Source: Bacteroidales bacterium
GTDB lineage: Bacteria > Bacteroidota > Bacteroidia > Bacteroidales > UBA932
NCBI GenBank assembly: GCA_011620605.1
Contig: WOYW01000014.1
Location: forward strand, 1-64,000
Direction: 5' to 3'
DNA: 64,000 bases
Shown piece after piece: positions 24,072-34,782 of this stretch (position 1 is the first letter of the stretch; each line of letters begins with the position of its first letter). Under the pieces are notes generated by a model that searched no databases, was not told the origin of the DNA, and worked only from the letters and a program-made list of their open reading frames with translations. Both the position numbers and the translations under genes were made by a program.

Positions 24072-24793
24072 TGTAAAGAAAGTAGTTGCTTATTGTTATT
24101 CATTAATTCTTCAATTTTGGCAGCCAACTTGTAAGAGACCCTGATATCCCTTATACGTTGATACTGTCTTAATGAATGGACATCGCTGCCCGTATAGCTG
24201 TACATGTTATGTCTGAACAGGTAATGCATGATAATTTTTGATCGTGGTCCATATATACCGCTTAACGATATCAGGTTTAATTGAAACAGACATTCCATAT
24301 CAATAAATTTATCAAAAGCATCCAATTTCTTAGACAGGTAAATGTACCTTTCAGGATGTGCCAAAATTGGCTGATACCCAGCATTTACTAAAGCAAAAAT
24401 GGTTTCTTTAACGTATGGATATTGATAAAAATACGACATTTCTATCAATACACCTGTTTCACCAAGAAAAAGAAGCTGCCTGTTTGTTTGTAATTGTTCA
24501 TCACACATATACTCAGCAGACAAATACATTTTCAGATGTATGTCTTCTGGAAGATTCTCAATAAAAGAATGAAAACGGTTTGTCAAATAGGTCTCGTTGT
24601 TTTTGGGATACATTCCCGGATCAACATGAGGTGATAATACAACATGTTTTATGCCATCATCCTGATACTGCCGCAATATTTTCAAAGCATCTTGCTCACT
24701 TTGAAAACCGTCATCCACTCCCGGTAAGATATGTGAGTGAATATCGCATATAAAGGGAAGATATTGTAATTTTATGCTTTTACGAATTGTCAT
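24068..24793 (-). CDS. PHP-type tyrosine phosphatase (CpsB/YwqE family)
   Basis: This 241-residue protein has the PHP metal-binding motif DIHSHILPGVDDGFQSEQDA near residues 17-36, then HVVLSPHVDPGMY, ILAHPERY and the late GSDVHSLRQYQR, which together supply the histidines and aspartates of a Mn-dependent phosphatase. CpsB/YwqE enzymes dephosphorylate the tyrosine cluster of the BY-kinase that controls capsule chain length. The kinase is encoded directly upstream, overlapping by 14 bases, which supports this partnership. Cytoplasmic. Confidence 0.93.
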   Translation of the reverse strand: MTIRKSIKLQYLPFICDIHSHILPGVDDGFQSEQDALKILRQYQDDGIKHVVLSPHVDPGMYPKNNETYLTNRFHSFIENLPEDIHLKMYLSAEYMCDEQLQTNRQLLFLGETGVLIEMSYFYQYPYVKETIFALVNAGYQPILAHPERYIYLSKKLDAFDKFIDMECLFQLNLISLSGIYGPRSKIIMHYLFRHNMYSYTGSDVHSLRQYQRIRDIRVSYKLAAKIEELMNNNKQLLSLQ

Positions 24794-27209
24794 TTTTTAT
24801 TTTATTTCTTTGTTTCTTTCCTTTATCATCATCTTCAAACCCATATCCGTATCCATATCCGTACCCGTATGCATAACCATATCCGTACGAGTTTTTTGAG
24901 AAATTTACCGCATTTATCACAATGGAAACCTTAGGTAATTTCCCGGTGTTATGGAATTCCTGAATTTGAGGGATCATACGTAAATCAGCCATTTTGGAAC
25001 GGATAACATAAAGGGTACTGTCTGAATAATGGGCAATATTAAAAGTATCAGCTGCCTGAAAACAGGGTGACGTATCAGCAATTATAAAATCATAATTATT
25101 ACGGAGAGGTTTAAATAAATCGCCGACCTTATTTGTTGAGAGCAATTCAGAAGGATTTGGAGGTATAGGTCCTGCTAATATCAGGTCTAGGTTAGTGTGT
25201 ACCCCGGAGGGGATAATAAGATTGTATACATCGTTCTCTTTTCCAATCAAAAAACTCGTAACTCCAACTTTGTTACTTTTGTTAAAAATTTTGTGAATTT
25301 TTGGTTTTCTGAGGTCCATTCCTACCAGGATCACTTTTTTCCCTATAGATGCTAATGCTATGGCAAGATTTGCACTAATAGTAGATTTTCCTTCGCCTGC
25401 TATACTTGAAGTTACATGTATCACTTTCCCCTGAATAAATTGCATATTGGTTCTAAGCATTCGGAATGCTTCGGTTATCTTATCCTTATTTCTGAAATCT
25501 ATCAAGGTTAAATCGTCTTTAGCTTTTGGGATAACAGCAAAAATAGGGAGCCTGGTTCTTTTTTCTACATCTTGTTTCCCATATACTTTTCTTCTTAAAA
25601 ATTCTTTAGTATAAAAGATCCCCGGCGGAGTCATTAGACCTAATAAAAAGCCCATGAGACAAATATTTCTTTTATTTGGCTTTATTGGATCGACACCTGT
25701 ATAAGGAACCTCCATCATGCGGGCATTATCAGGAAGAGCATATAAAGAGATCATGTTTTCTTCCTTTTTCTGTTGTAACAAACGGTACAGGGGTTCTATG
25801 ATCTCCTGGCGCCTTTCCAAACGGGCGAGTTCCAGTTGTTGTGTTGGAATATTGGAGATCTCTCTTTTACCTCTTGATATTTGGTTTTCAAGAGCATCTA
25901 TGCGTAACTTATATGTCTTTTCAACATTCGTGATGGTAATATTTATTCCCTCACGCAAATTCTTAAGTTGTAAATTCGCGTTAATGACCCTTGGGTTATT
26001 TACACTTGATCCGGCAAGTAACCTGTTACGTTCTACAACAAGGGAATTATATTGTTCAATCCCTGTTGTTAGTCCTATGTCTTTCAAACCAAGATTTGCC
26101 GGGACCATCTCATAATCTGAAACCTGGGACAGCAAAGATTCTTGAACCATATTTAACAGACTGATCTGGACCTCCAATTCAGTAAACTCATCCCTGTACC
26201 TTGCGTCAGATGTCAATACTATTTGAGACTGTGATGCTTCCTGGACAATTCCCCTTGTCACCCGGTAACTGCTATAATCACTTTCTATCATTCCCAGGTC
26301 CCGTTCAATCTCAGTTAAACGGCCATTGATAAATGCGATTGATTTATTAATGGATGCTGCTTTAAATTCACGTGTGTCATTAATGTAATTCTTTATTAAT
26401 GAATTTAGTATATCAATCGAACGTTGTGGTATTTCATCCTCTAATGTTAAGAGTATTATATCTGAAGCGTTACCAAGTGTACTACGACCCTGGCTAATCT
26501 GGGTAACAGTGAGTTTGTCAGAAATCTGCCTGGCCTTGGTTCTCGGGTTAGAAATTTTGATAAAGAAAGTGTTGTTATTTGTAATCATGTTAGGAATGCG
26601 ATTGATGCTGAACATACCTGCAGACGTACTAATAATTTCACCAAATTTGTAATTCCTGATTCCCAGGTATACCTCTTCTCCTTTTAACATAAACTCGTTA
26701 ATGCAAAATCCTTCATCTTCAGGCAACAATGTTAAGTGAATCTCCATTTGCTGAATATCAGCCGTAGCAACAGGTACGGGGTTTTCCCACTGAAATGTTA
26801 AAGGACAGTTTCGGTAAAATTCTTTAGTTTGTAAACCGTCTTTATGTAAGTATTGAATGTTCAGATCAAGTTCTTCAACCACAAATTGCATTAGGGATGT
26901 GGTCTTGAGAATGTATAATTCATTGCTCATTTTTTGTTGGAGTGACATTCCGGTAAACTCTGACATCAGAGCAAGATCACTTGTAACAGCCCCTTTACTG
27001 CTTTCTTCGTTCACAAGCATAATGGTACATGCAGTATCGTACACGGGAGTTTTAGAAATGCAATAGGCATAAGCAATCCCAACACATACGATCAAAGAAA
27101 GAATGATCCAGAATCGAAGACCCCAAAGGGTTTCAAAAATCTGACGAATATCAATGGTGTCTTCTTCTTGAATAATATTTTTTTCAGGAGTGTATTGAAT
27201 GTCAGCCAT
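24780..27209 (-). CDS. wzc: Wzc-type chain-length regulator with BY-kinase domain
   Basis: This 809-residue inner-membrane protein combines an N-terminal Wzz domain with a transmembrane helix near residues 33-53 (FWIILSLIVCVGIAYAYCIS), a long periplasmic coiled-coil and GNVR region (PLYRLLQQKKEENMISLYAL), a second membrane helix near residue 510, and a tyrosine-kinase domain with Walker A SIAGEGKSTISAN, Walker A' LVGMDLRKPKIH and Walker B DFIIADTSP. The C terminus carries an alternating Tyr-Gly run (about residues 775-795), the autophosphorylation cluster. It should control polymer length and export with Wza (upstream) and the PHP phosphatase (downstream). No TTGCCGAG octamer is present. Confidence 0.95.
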   Translation of the reverse strand: MADIQYTPEKNIIQEEDTIDIRQIFETLWGLRFWIILSLIVCVGIAYAYCISKTPVYDTACTIMLVNEESSKGAVTSDLALMSEFTGMSLQQKMSNELYILKTTSLMQFVVEELDLNIQYLHKDGLQTKEFYRNCPLTFQWENPVPVATADIQQMEIHLTLLPEDEGFCINEFMLKGEEVYLGIRNYKFGEIISTSAGMFSINRIPNMITNNNTFFIKISNPRTKARQISDKLTVTQISQGRSTLGNASDIILLTLEDEIPQRSIDILNSLIKNYINDTREFKAASINKSIAFINGRLTEIERDLGMIESDYSSYRVTRGIVQEASQSQIVLTSDARYRDEFTELEVQISLLNMVQESLLSQVSDYEMVPANLGLKDIGLTTGIEQYNSLVVERNRLLAGSSVNNPRVINANLQLKNLREGINITITNVEKTYKLRIDALENQISRGKREISNIPTQQLELARLERRQEIIEPLYRLLQQKKEENMISLYALPDNARMMEVPYTGVDPIKPNKRNICLMGFLLGLMTPPGIFYTKEFLRRKVYGKQDVEKRTRLPIFAVIPKAKDDLTLIDFRNKDKITEAFRMLRTNMQFIQGKVIHVTSSIAGEGKSTISANLAIALASIGKKVILVGMDLRKPKIHKIFNKSNKVGVTSFLIGKENDVYNLIIPSGVHTNLDLILAGPIPPNPSELLSTNKVGDLFKPLRNNYDFIIADTSPCFQAADTFNIAHYSDSTLYVIRSKMADLRMIPQIQEFHNTGKLPKVSIVINAVNFSKNSYGYGYAYGYGYGYGYGFEDDDKGKKQRNKIKNDNS

Positions 27210-27218
27210 TTCAAATCA

Positions 27219-27995
27219 TTATTTAGCACTATTAGAAAGTGATAGTATCACAGATACAACTGAAACGGCTGAAACCAGGATCGACAGGGTAGTACTCCAG
27301 ATACTTGCCGTGTTGGTTCCCTGAGCAATACGTGATGCGCTCGGGGCAACATATAAAACATCATTCTGGTGCAAATAAAAAAACGGAGAATTCATGATCT
27401 TTGCCGATTTTAAATCAATTTTAAAATGCTCCTGTACACCGTTGATTTCTCTGATCAGTAGCACATTATCCCTTTCTGCCGCAATATTAAGATCTCCTGC
27501 CATTCCCAACGCCTGTAAAATGGTGGTGCGTTCGGACGGCATGGTGTATGTACCGGGATTTCTGACTTCACCTAAAACAGTGATTTTGTAATTTGTGAAA
27601 CTAATTACTACGACCGGATCTTTTATATAATCACGTAAACGTTCAGTGAGGTGATTTGTCAATTCTATACGGGACATGCCTTCAACATGTATCCTTCCTA
27701 AAACAGGAAAATCAATGTTCCCTTCTGAATCTACCAGGTAGGGGAATAAAGATTGTGATGAAGCATAACCTCCCATCATATTTTCATTCAATGTTAGATT
27801 AAATGGCATCACCACTGTTTTATCTGGCGCGGTTACAACAATATTCAGCAAATCATCTTTTGTAATACGTGTGGTGTACTCTGCCTGTATTTGCTGCTTC
27901 CTGACGGAATCAATATCCTGGAAATACAGAATGTCTTTTGAAGTAGCGCATGAAAACAACACAAAAGCCATTACAGAAAAAATAATTTTTCTCAT
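27219..27995 (-). CDS. wza: Wza-type polysaccharide export lipoprotein
   Basis: This 258-residue outer-membrane export protein starts MRKIIFSVMAFVLFSCATSK, with lipobox FSC near residue 16. A Poly_export domain follows (YTTRITKDDLLNIVVTAPDK ... YLVDSEGNIDFPVLGRIHVE), then an SLBB-type segment (ITVLGEVRNPGTYTMPSERT) and a C-terminal hydrophobic helix (TASIWSTTLSILVSAVSVVS) that probably crosses the outer membrane. It is the first gene of the wza-wzc-PHP-BACON operon; spacing to wzc is 9 bases. No clear TAnnTTTG box was seen upstream. Confidence 0.94.
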   Translation of the reverse strand: MRKIIFSVMAFVLFSCATSKDILYFQDIDSVRKQQIQAEYTTRITKDDLLNIVVTAPDKTVVMPFNLTLNENMMGGYASSQSLFPYLVDSEGNIDFPVLGRIHVEGMSRIELTNHLTERLRDYIKDPVVVISFTNYKITVLGEVRNPGTYTMPSERTTILQALGMAGDLNIAAERDNVLLIREINGVQEHFKIDLKSAKIMNSPFFYLHQNDVLYVAPSASRIAQGTNTASIWSTTLSILVSAVSVVSVILSLSNSAK

Positions 27996-28196
27996 AAACT
28001 AATACTTTATAATGACGGGATAAATTTTGGAGGGATTTCTAAACTAGAAATATTGAAATATTGCTAAAAATAAGCAAAAAAACTGTAACTTCGAAAGATG
28101 AATTTACCTTTGTACCTTTTGAAGCAGAGATTGGTCTTTTTGACTTTGATTTTGGTATTATATCTCGCATAATCGGTAAATTAAGTATCTTTTAAA

Positions 28197-30737
28197 ATGA
28201 ACCTCAAACTCCCTGAAGAACTGAACCAGATACTCTCATTCGCACGTGAGGAAGCGATGCGTTTGGGCAGTTACACCATAACCGGCGATCATATATTTCT
28301 GGCCATTATACGCCACCAGGAGAACCAGGCTTTCGGCATCCTGACTATGCTGGATCTGCAGCTCTGGCAGATGAAGAACCTAATAGAAAGCAAGGAAATG
28401 GGCCGTACCATGATTCCACCGGACCAGGCTGACAAACTATCCCTTTCCGAACATGCCGAGAAGTGTCTGAAAGCCATGTACCTGGAAGCCAGTAAGCTGG
28501 GCCAGACAACCCCCAATTCGCTACACCTGTTGCTGGCCATGCTGGCACTGGATAATGGTATTGGTGTTTACTGGCTCCGCACTAAAGGTGTCACCGAACA
28601 AACACTGCGCGCCTACCTGAAAGGGGAGTTGCCACTGGTAGTCAAGGGGTCCCAGCACCGCCGCACGGCCCAGCACAGGGAAGCCATCAAGAACATGGAA
28701 GAGCAACTGGAAACCGGCATGAACCAACTCAAGAAGAGCACGAAAGAAGCCCCCGAAAAAGACACCTCGGCCACGCCCATGCTGGATATGTATGCGCTGG
28801 ATCTGACAGAGGAAGCCCGCTCTGGCCGCCTGGACCCGGTTGTCCGCCGCGACAAGGAGATCGACCGCCTGTCACAGATCCTGGGACGCCGCAAGAAAAA
28901 CAACCCGGTGCTCATCGGGGAACCCGGAGTAGGGAAGTCCGCCATCGTGGAAGGCCTGGCCAACCGCATCGCCCGCCGCAAAGGCTCACCCACACTCCAG
29001 GGCAAAAAGATCCTTTCCCTGGATATCGGTTCGGTGGTGGCCGGAACCAAGTACCGCGGACAATTTGAGGAGCGCATGAAAACGCTCCTTGCCGAGATAA
29101 AAAAGAACCCCGATATTATCCTGTTCATTGACGAGATCCACACCCTGATAGGGGCCGGTGCCACGGGCGGAGGAGGCGGCTCGCTGGATGCCGCCAACAT
29201 GTTGAAACCTGCCATGGCACGTGGCGAGATCCATTGCATCGGCTCGAGTACCCTGGACGAATACAGGGAGTATATTGAAAAAGACGGAGCCCTGGAACGC
29301 CGTTTCCAGAAAGTGATCGTGGAACCTACCAAATACGACGACACGCTGGAAATCCTGCGCAGCATCCGTCCCAAATACGAAGAACACCACCTGGTGCATT
29401 ATACACCCCAGGCCCTGGAAGCCTGCGTGCGCTTGTCCGAGCGGTACATCACCGATCGCTGCCTGCCCGATAAAGCCATTGACGTAATGGACGAGGCGGG
29501 TTCGCATGTGCACATTTCCCACCTGCAACTCCCATCGGAGCTGGTGTCCATGGAGGAGGAAATGGACAGCATCATAATACAAAAACGCGAGGCCGTGGAC
29601 AACCAGGAATACAAAAAAGCCACAGCTTTAAGGGAACGCGAAAAAGAGCTGGAAGTCAAGCTGAAGGAAAGGCGCGACAAGTGGTACGAAGCTCAGAAGG
29701 AGCACAAAAAGGAAGTCACGGCAGAGACCATTGCCGAGGTGGTATCCATGATCACCTCGGTCCCGGTCAGCCGTGTCTCGGAAACGGAAACGCAACGGCT
29801 GCTGAACATGACCGAAATGCTCAAGAAAAAGCTCATTGGGCAGGATAGTGCCATTGACGCCATGGTCCGTGCCATACACCGCAACCGCGCGGGGCTGAAA
29901 GACCCCAACAAACCCATTGGCACGTTCATTTTCCTGGGTCCCACGGGCGTCGGGAAAACGCACCTGGCCAAGCTCATTGCCGAGTATATGTTTGACTCGG
30001 CAGATAATTTGGTGCGCATTGACATGAGCGAGTACATGGAGAAATACGCGGTAAGCCGCCTGATCGGGGCACCTCCGGGCTACGTGGGTTACGATGAAGG
30101 GGGACAGCTGACCGAACGCATCCGCCGCAAACCCTATACGGTGGTGCTGCTTGACGAGATTGAAAAGGCGCACCCCGACATTTTCAACCTGCTGCTGCAG
30201 GTCTTTGACGAAGGGCGCCTGACCGACAGCAACGGACGGCACGTGGACTTCCGCAACACCATTCTTATAATGACCTCCAACATCGGGAGCCGGGAGCTGA
30301 AGGAATTCGGCACCGGTGTGGGATTTGCCACCGTTTCCTCGGGGGCGGCACAGGCGGCTGATACACGGCGTCGCCAGATCATAGAGAAGGCACTGGGTAA
30401 AATGTTCACGCCCGAGTTCCTGAACCGAGTGGACGAACAGATCCTATTCAATGCCCTGGATAAAAAGGATATTTCAAAGATCATAGAGATAGAACTGGCG
30501 GATCTTTACCAACGTATAGAGCACGCGGGCTTTTCCATTAAGATCACCAAAAGGGCCAAAGAATTTGTGGCCGACAAGGGTTTTGACCCCCAATACGGTG
30601 CCCGGCCTTTGAAAAGAGCCATTCAACGATACCTGGAAGATCCCCTGTCCGAAGCCATTATCCGTCTTGAAATGCAACCCGGAGCAAAACTACATGTAGA
30701 TCTTAATCCGGAAGGTACAGATACCGTTGTCAATTAA
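28197..30737 (+). CDS. clpC: ClpC-type ATPase, unfoldase subunit of the Clp protease
   Basis: This 846-residue HSP100 protein unfolds proteins for ClpP. It has a ClpN domain (residues about 1-150, [20 protein letters not shown]), a first AAA domain with Walker [10 protein letters not shown] and Walker [15 protein letters not shown], a UVR-like middle segment ([16 protein letters not shown] near residue 485), and a second AAA domain with [24 protein letters not shown] and the C-terminal ClpB_D2-small domain. A ClpP-binding loop is expected in the second AAA domain but was not pinned down. A TACCTTTG box at 28105-28112 gives a leader of about 80 bases. Confidence 0.95.
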   Translation: MNLKLPEELNQILSFAREEAMRLGSYTITGDHIFLAIIRHQENQAFGILTMLDLQLWQMKNLIESKEMGRTMIPPDQADKLSLSEHAEKCLKAMYLEASKLGQTTPNSLHLLLAMLALDNGIGVYWLRTKGVTEQTLRAYLKGELPLVVKGSQHRRTAQHREAIKNMEEQLETGMNQLKKSTKEAPEKDTSATPMLDMYALDLTEEARSGRLDPVVRRDKEIDRLSQILGRRKKNNPVLIGEPGVGKSAIVEGLANRIARRKGSPTLQGKKILSLDIGSVVAGTKYRGQFEERMKTLLAEIKKNPDIILFIDEIHTLIGAGATGGGGGSLDAANMLKPAMARGEIHCIGSSTLDEYREYIEKDGALERRFQKVIVEPTKYDDTLEILRSIRPKYEEHHLVHYTPQALEACVRLSERYITDRCLPDKAIDVMDEAGSHVHISHLQLPSELVSMEEEMDSIIIQKREAVDNQEYKKATALREREKELEVKLKERRDKWYEAQKEHKKEVTAETIAEVVSMITSVPVSRVSETETQRLLNMTEMLKKKLIGQDSAIDAMVRAIHRNRAGLKDPNKPIGTFIFLGPTGVGKTHLAKLIAEYMFDSADNLVRIDMSEYMEKYAVSRLIGAPPGYVGYDEGGQLTERIRRKPYTVVLLDEIEKAHPDIFNLLLQVFDEGRLTDSNGRHVDFRNTILIMTSNIGSRELKEFGTGVGFATVSSGAAQAADTRRRQIIEKALGKMFTPEFLNRVDEQILFNALDKKDISKIIEIELADLYQRIEHAGFSIKITKRAKEFVADKGFDPQYGARPLKRAIQRYLEDPLSEAIIRLEMQPGAKLHVDLNPEGTDTVVN

Positions 30738-30757
30738 CGGAATTATTTGTATTTTTG
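30727..30757 (+). promoter_or_regulatory. gyrA promoter
   Basis: TTG at 30727-30729, inside the end of clpC, and TATTTTTG at 30750-30757 are 20 bases apart. The start of transcription near 30762 rules out the TTG at 30755 as initiation codon and supports ATG 30776. Confidence 0.6.
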
Positions 30758-30775
30758 GCGGATTATTTGAAGAAC

Positions 30776-33256
30776 ATGGAGGATAGAATTCAGAAGATTA
30801 ACATTGAGGATGAAATGAAGAGCGCGTACATAGATTATTCTATGTCCGTGATCGTTTCCCGAGCCCTTCCCGATGTGCGTGACGGTTTGAAACCCGTTCA
30901 CCGCCGGGTCCTTTTCGGCATGTCCGAACTGGGCATCACCAGCAGCAAACCTACCAAGAAATCGGCCCGTATTGTGGGTGAAGTTTTAGGTAAATACCAC
31001 CCCCACGGGGATTCCAGTGTATATGAAGCCATGGTGCGTATGGCCCAGGATTGGAGTCTGCGTTACATGTTGGTGGAAGGTCAGGGAAACTTCGGGTCAG
31101 TCGACGGGGATTCCGCCGCTGCCATGCGTTATACCGAGGCACGTCTGCGCAAGATTGCCGAGGAGGTGCTGGCCGACATGGATAAGGATACCGTTGATTT
31201 CCAGTTGAATTTTGACGATACGTTAAAGGAACCTACCGTTTTACCGGCCAAGGTGCCTCTGTTGCTTTTGAACGGGGCCAGCGGGATCGCTGTGGGGATG
31301 GCTACCAATATGCCGCCTCACAACCTGGGTGAAATAGTGGATGCCATTTGCGCCTATATAGATTCGGATGATATTACCATAGACGAATTACTCAAGCACG
31401 TCAAGGGCCCCGATTTTCCCACGGGAGGTATCATTTACGGTACCTCGGGCATCCGCGACGCTTACGAAACAGGCCGGGGCAGGGTAGTTGTCCGTGCCAA
31501 AACCGATATAGAAGTGGCCCCAAGCGGTCGCGAAACTATTGTGGTGACCGAGATTCCTTACATGGTCAACAAGCGGGAGCTGATAGAGAAGATTGCCGAG
31601 TTGGTGGAAAGCAAACGCCTGGAGAGCATTTCCTTTGTCAACGACGAAAGCGACAGGAACGGCATGCGCATTGTCATCAAATTGAAGATCGGTGCAATGG
31701 CCAACGTGGTGCTGAACAGCTTGTTCAAGTACACGGCCATGCAGAGTAGCTTTTCGGTCAACAACATTGCGTTGGTGGACGGACGTCCACGCTTGCTGAA
31801 CCTGAAGCAGCTGATCAAATATTTTGTGCGGCACCGACACCAGGTGGTGGTGCGCCGCGCGCATTTTGAACGCGACCAGGCAGCCAAACGTGCACATATC
31901 CTGGAAGGTCTGCTCAAGGCGCTGGACATCCTGGACCAAGTGATCGCGCTTATCCGGGCTTCCCAGACAGTGGATGAAGCACGGACGGGATTGCAGCGGG
32001 AATTCGGCTTCAGCGAAGAACAAGCCTCGGCAATTGTGGAAATGCGGCTGCGTCAGCTCACCGGGCTGGAACGTTCGCGCCTGCAGGCCGAGTATGACCA
32101 GCTGATGACCCTGATCCGGGATCTGGATGAACTGCTGGCCAGCGAAGTGCTGCAGATGCAGCTGATCAAGAACGAGATGCTGGAGATCAAGGCGCGGTTC
32201 AACGATCCCCGCCGGACTGTCATCGAGTATGCCGCAGGGGATTTCAACCCGGAAGACTTTTATCCCGATGAAGACGTGGTGATCACCATCTCCCACCTGG
32301 GGTACATCAAACGGACCAACCTGAACGAATACCGGCTGCAGGGCCGGGGCGGGGTAGGATCCCGGGGAAGCAACACGCGCGAGGAAGATTTCATAGAACA
32401 TATATATACGGCCAACATGCACAGTACCCTGCTGTTCTTTACACGCAACGGGAAGTGCTTCTGGCTGAAAGTATACGAGATACCCGAAGGAAATAAAATG
32501 TCCAAGGGACGGGCCATTCAGAATGTGATCAACATTGAGCCCGGGGACAGCGTTTGTGCTTACATAAACGTGAAGAACCTGACCGATGAGGAGTACATCA
32601 ACAACAATTACATTGTGCTGTGTACCGAGCGGGGAACGGTTAAGAAAACGACGTTGAAGGCGTATTCCAATCCGCGTGCCAAGGGCGTGAATGCTATTAC
32701 CATACGGGAAGGGGATATGTTGCTTGAGGCCTGCCTTACCAGTGGTAGCTGCGAGTTGCTGCTGGGTGCCCGTGAAGGGAAATGCATCCGCTTTAACGAA
32801 GAAGATGCCCGTCCCATTGGCCGAACAGCGGCAGGGGTGCGCGGGATCTCAATAGGGGAGCGCGATCAGGTAGTTGGCATGATATGTGCTGATGTATCTG
32901 TAGAGGAGTCCTTGTTGCCACATGTACTGGTAGTTAGTGAACACGGGTACGGCAAACGTTCTTTGATCGAAGATTATAGGAAGACAGCCCGCGGGGGTAA
33001 AGGTGTGAAAACTCTGAATATTACCGAAAAGACCGGAAAACTTATTGCTATTAAATCGGTTACCGATGAGAATGATCTGATGATCATAACCCGTTCCGGT
33101 ATCACCATACGCGTAGCTGTAAGTAACATCCGCCTGGCCGGCCGTGCCACCCAGGGTGTCCGGCTGATCAACCTGCGTGAAAGCGATGCCATTGCAGCCG
33201 TCTGCTGCGTAGGAAAAAGCGATCCCCTTCCCAAAGATGAGGGGGAAGATTTGTAA
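30776..33256 (+). CDS. gyrA: DNA gyrase subunit A
   Basis: The product has 826 residues from ATG 30776. Characteristic regions are [20 protein letters not shown], the quinolone-determining segment [17 protein letters not shown] (a serine at the E. coli Ser83 position and Glu at the Asp87 position), and the catalytic tyrosine in [10 protein letters not shown]. The C-terminal beta-pinwheel has a GyrA-box-like [14 protein letters not shown]. Together with GyrB (not in this window) it introduces negative supercoils. It follows clpC by 38 bases but has its own promoter. Confidence 0.96.
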   Translation: MEDRIQKINIEDEMKSAYIDYSMSVIVSRALPDVRDGLKPVHRRVLFGMSELGITSSKPTKKSARIVGEVLGKYHPHGDSSVYEAMVRMAQDWSLRYMLVEGQGNFGSVDGDSAAAMRYTEARLRKIAEEVLADMDKDTVDFQLNFDDTLKEPTVLPAKVPLLLLNGASGIAVGMATNMPPHNLGEIVDAICAYIDSDDITIDELLKHVKGPDFPTGGIIYGTSGIRDAYETGRGRVVVRAKTDIEVAPSGRETIVVTEIPYMVNKRELIEKIAELVESKRLESISFVNDESDRNGMRIVIKLKIGAMANVVLNSLFKYTAMQSSFSVNNIALVDGRPRLLNLKQLIKYFVRHRHQVVVRRAHFERDQAAKRAHILEGLLKALDILDQVIALIRASQTVDEARTGLQREFGFSEEQASAIVEMRLRQLTGLERSRLQAEYDQLMTLIRDLDELLASEVLQMQLIKNEMLEIKARFNDPRRTVIEYAAGDFNPEDFYPDEDVVITISHLGYIKRTNLNEYRLQGRGGVGSRGSNTREEDFIEHIYTANMHSTLLFFTRNGKCFWLKVYEIPEGNKMSKGRAIQNVINIEPGDSVCAYINVKNLTDEEYINNNYIVLCTERGTVKKTTLKAYSNPRAKGVNAITIREGDMLLEACLTSGSCELLLGAREGKCIRFNEEDARPIGRTAAGVRGISIGERDQVVGMICADVSVEESLLPHVLVVSEHGYGKRSLIEDYRKTARGGKGVKTLNITEKTGKLIAIKSVTDENDLMIITRSGITIRVAVSNIRLAGRATQGVRLINLRESDAIAAVCCVGKSDPLPKDEGEDL

Positions 33257-33364
33257 CGGACGGTTACGCTGTCCCACTGAAGATCCGCCGAAGCACTGAA
33301 GGCCACCGACTCGGCAAGATATATTGAAAGAAAAATTATTAACTGAACAAACACATAATACATC

Positions 33365-34675
33365 ATGAAAAAAATCCTCTCAGCTGCCCTTATGTTGTTG
33401 ATGGTATCGCAATTGGGTGCACAATCAAGAGAAGTTGAATCCCTCTTGAAAGACTACGAAAAGAATAAAGAAAGAACAGAACACGAAAAGCGTGGCACCA
33501 GGCCCAGTACCTGGATAGATTATGCCAAAGCAGTTAGCAATGCGTATTCCTATCCTACGAACAACTTGTGGATAGGACTTTCCTCGTTGGAATCCAAAGT
33601 GGTTCTGAAGGATCAGCGTGCTCTTTCTACAGAATACCAGACCATTCAGGGAGAACAGTACGAAGTGGTTAAGTATCCCGACAAAGACCTGTATTACAAT
33701 GCAGACGGGAGACTTTCCTTCTGGATCATTACCGAACCGGTTCTCAAGGACATGGACATGCTGGAAGAAGCTTACAATGCTTACGACAAAGCGGCTGAAC
33801 TGGATACCCGCGGCAGCAGCAAGGCCGACATCCAGGAGGGATTGACTTTCATTGCCAACAATTACATCAACGATGCCATGGCAGCCTATACCTTAGGTAA
33901 ATATGCCGAAGCCTCCGGAAAATTTGAAAAATCTTTTATAGCAGCCTCACATCCCGCTTTGAATGTAGTTGATACCACCATTGTGTATTATGTAGGTCTG
34001 ACTGCTTTAATGGATCAGGATTATCCTCGTGCAGTTGAATTCTTTGAAAAATGCCTGGATATGGACTTTTACTCGGACGGTGACACGTATGCCAACCTGG
34101 CTGAAGCCTACAAGCAAATGGGTGAAGTAGAAAAAGGCAAAGAAATGCTTTCACAGGGATTCACCGAATTCCCCAACAGCCAGAGCATTTTGGTTGCTTT
34201 GATCAATGCTTACCTGGAAAGCAACGACGATCCCAACAAAGTACTTGAATTCATTCAGCGTGCCCAGCAGAACGAGCCCAACAACCCCAGCTTGTACTAC
34301 GCAGAAGGCAACGTGCAGAAAAACCTCGGCAAATTTGAAGAGGCCATCCACCTGTATGAAAAATCCACAGAGATCGATTCTACTTTTTTCTTTGGATACT
34401 TCCAGATGGGCCAGGCCTATTACGACAAAGCCGTTGAGATCCAGACAGCCGCTTCTGACGAACTGGATGACCAGAAATACATGGAAATGGTTAAAGAACT
34501 GGATACTATGCTAAAAAAAGCCATCCAACCCTTCGAAAAGAGCTTTGAACTGGTACAGGACGAAGAGATCCGCCCCGTGGTTATAGAATACCTAAAGAAC
34601 ATCTACTTCCGCCTGCGTACAGAAAGTCCCGACTACGAAGCCGCATACAACAAATACAACGATATGCTGAAGTAG
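33365..34675 (+). CDS. Periplasmic TPR-repeat protein
   Basis: This 436-residue protein begins with a signal peptide (MKKILSAALMLLMVSQLGAQ). The mature part contains several tetratricopeptide repeats, for example LEEAYNAYDKAAELDTRGSS, PRAVEFFEKCLDMDFYSDGD, PSLYYAEGNVQKNLGKFEEA then LYEKSTEIDSTFFFGYFQMG. It should be a protein-protein interaction scaffold in the periplasm or on the outer membrane; no enzymatic motif is visible. It is monocistronic and its stop codon is 1 base before a REP1 unit. Partner unknown. Confidence 0.85.
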   Translation: MKKILSAALMLLMVSQLGAQSREVESLLKDYEKNKERTEHEKRGTRPSTWIDYAKAVSNAYSYPTNNLWIGLSSLESKVVLKDQRALSTEYQTIQGEQYEVVKYPDKDLYYNADGRLSFWIITEPVLKDMDMLEEAYNAYDKAAELDTRGSSKADIQEGLTFIANNYINDAMAAYTLGKYAEASGKFEKSFIAASHPALNVVDTTIVYYVGLTALMDQDYPRAVEFFEKCLDMDFYSDGDTYANLAEAYKQMGEVEKGKEMLSQGFTEFPNSQSILVALINAYLESNDDPNKVLEFIQRAQQNEPNNPSLYYAEGNVQKNLGKFEEAIHLYEKSTEIDSTFFFGYFQMGQAYYDKAVEIQTAASDELDDQKYMEMVKELDTMLKKAIQPFEKSFELVQDEEIRPVVIEYLKNIYFRLRTESPDYEAAYNKYNDMLK

Positions 34676-34676
34676 A

Positions 34677-34782
34677 AATCTCAGAGATTCTGCGCAACTC
34701 CCACAAACATGTATTGTTAATTGCCTGTATTTGTGGAAGTTGTTTTTTTGTTCACACTTTCTTGCGCAGAATCTCTGAGATT
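34677..34782. repeat. REP1 inverted pair (106 bp) at the end of RAYT1
   Basis: Exact REP1 units at 34677-34696 and (reversed) 34763-34782 enclose 66 bases. The right unit codes for the last residues of RAYT1 (ISEILRK). Confidence 0.92.
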
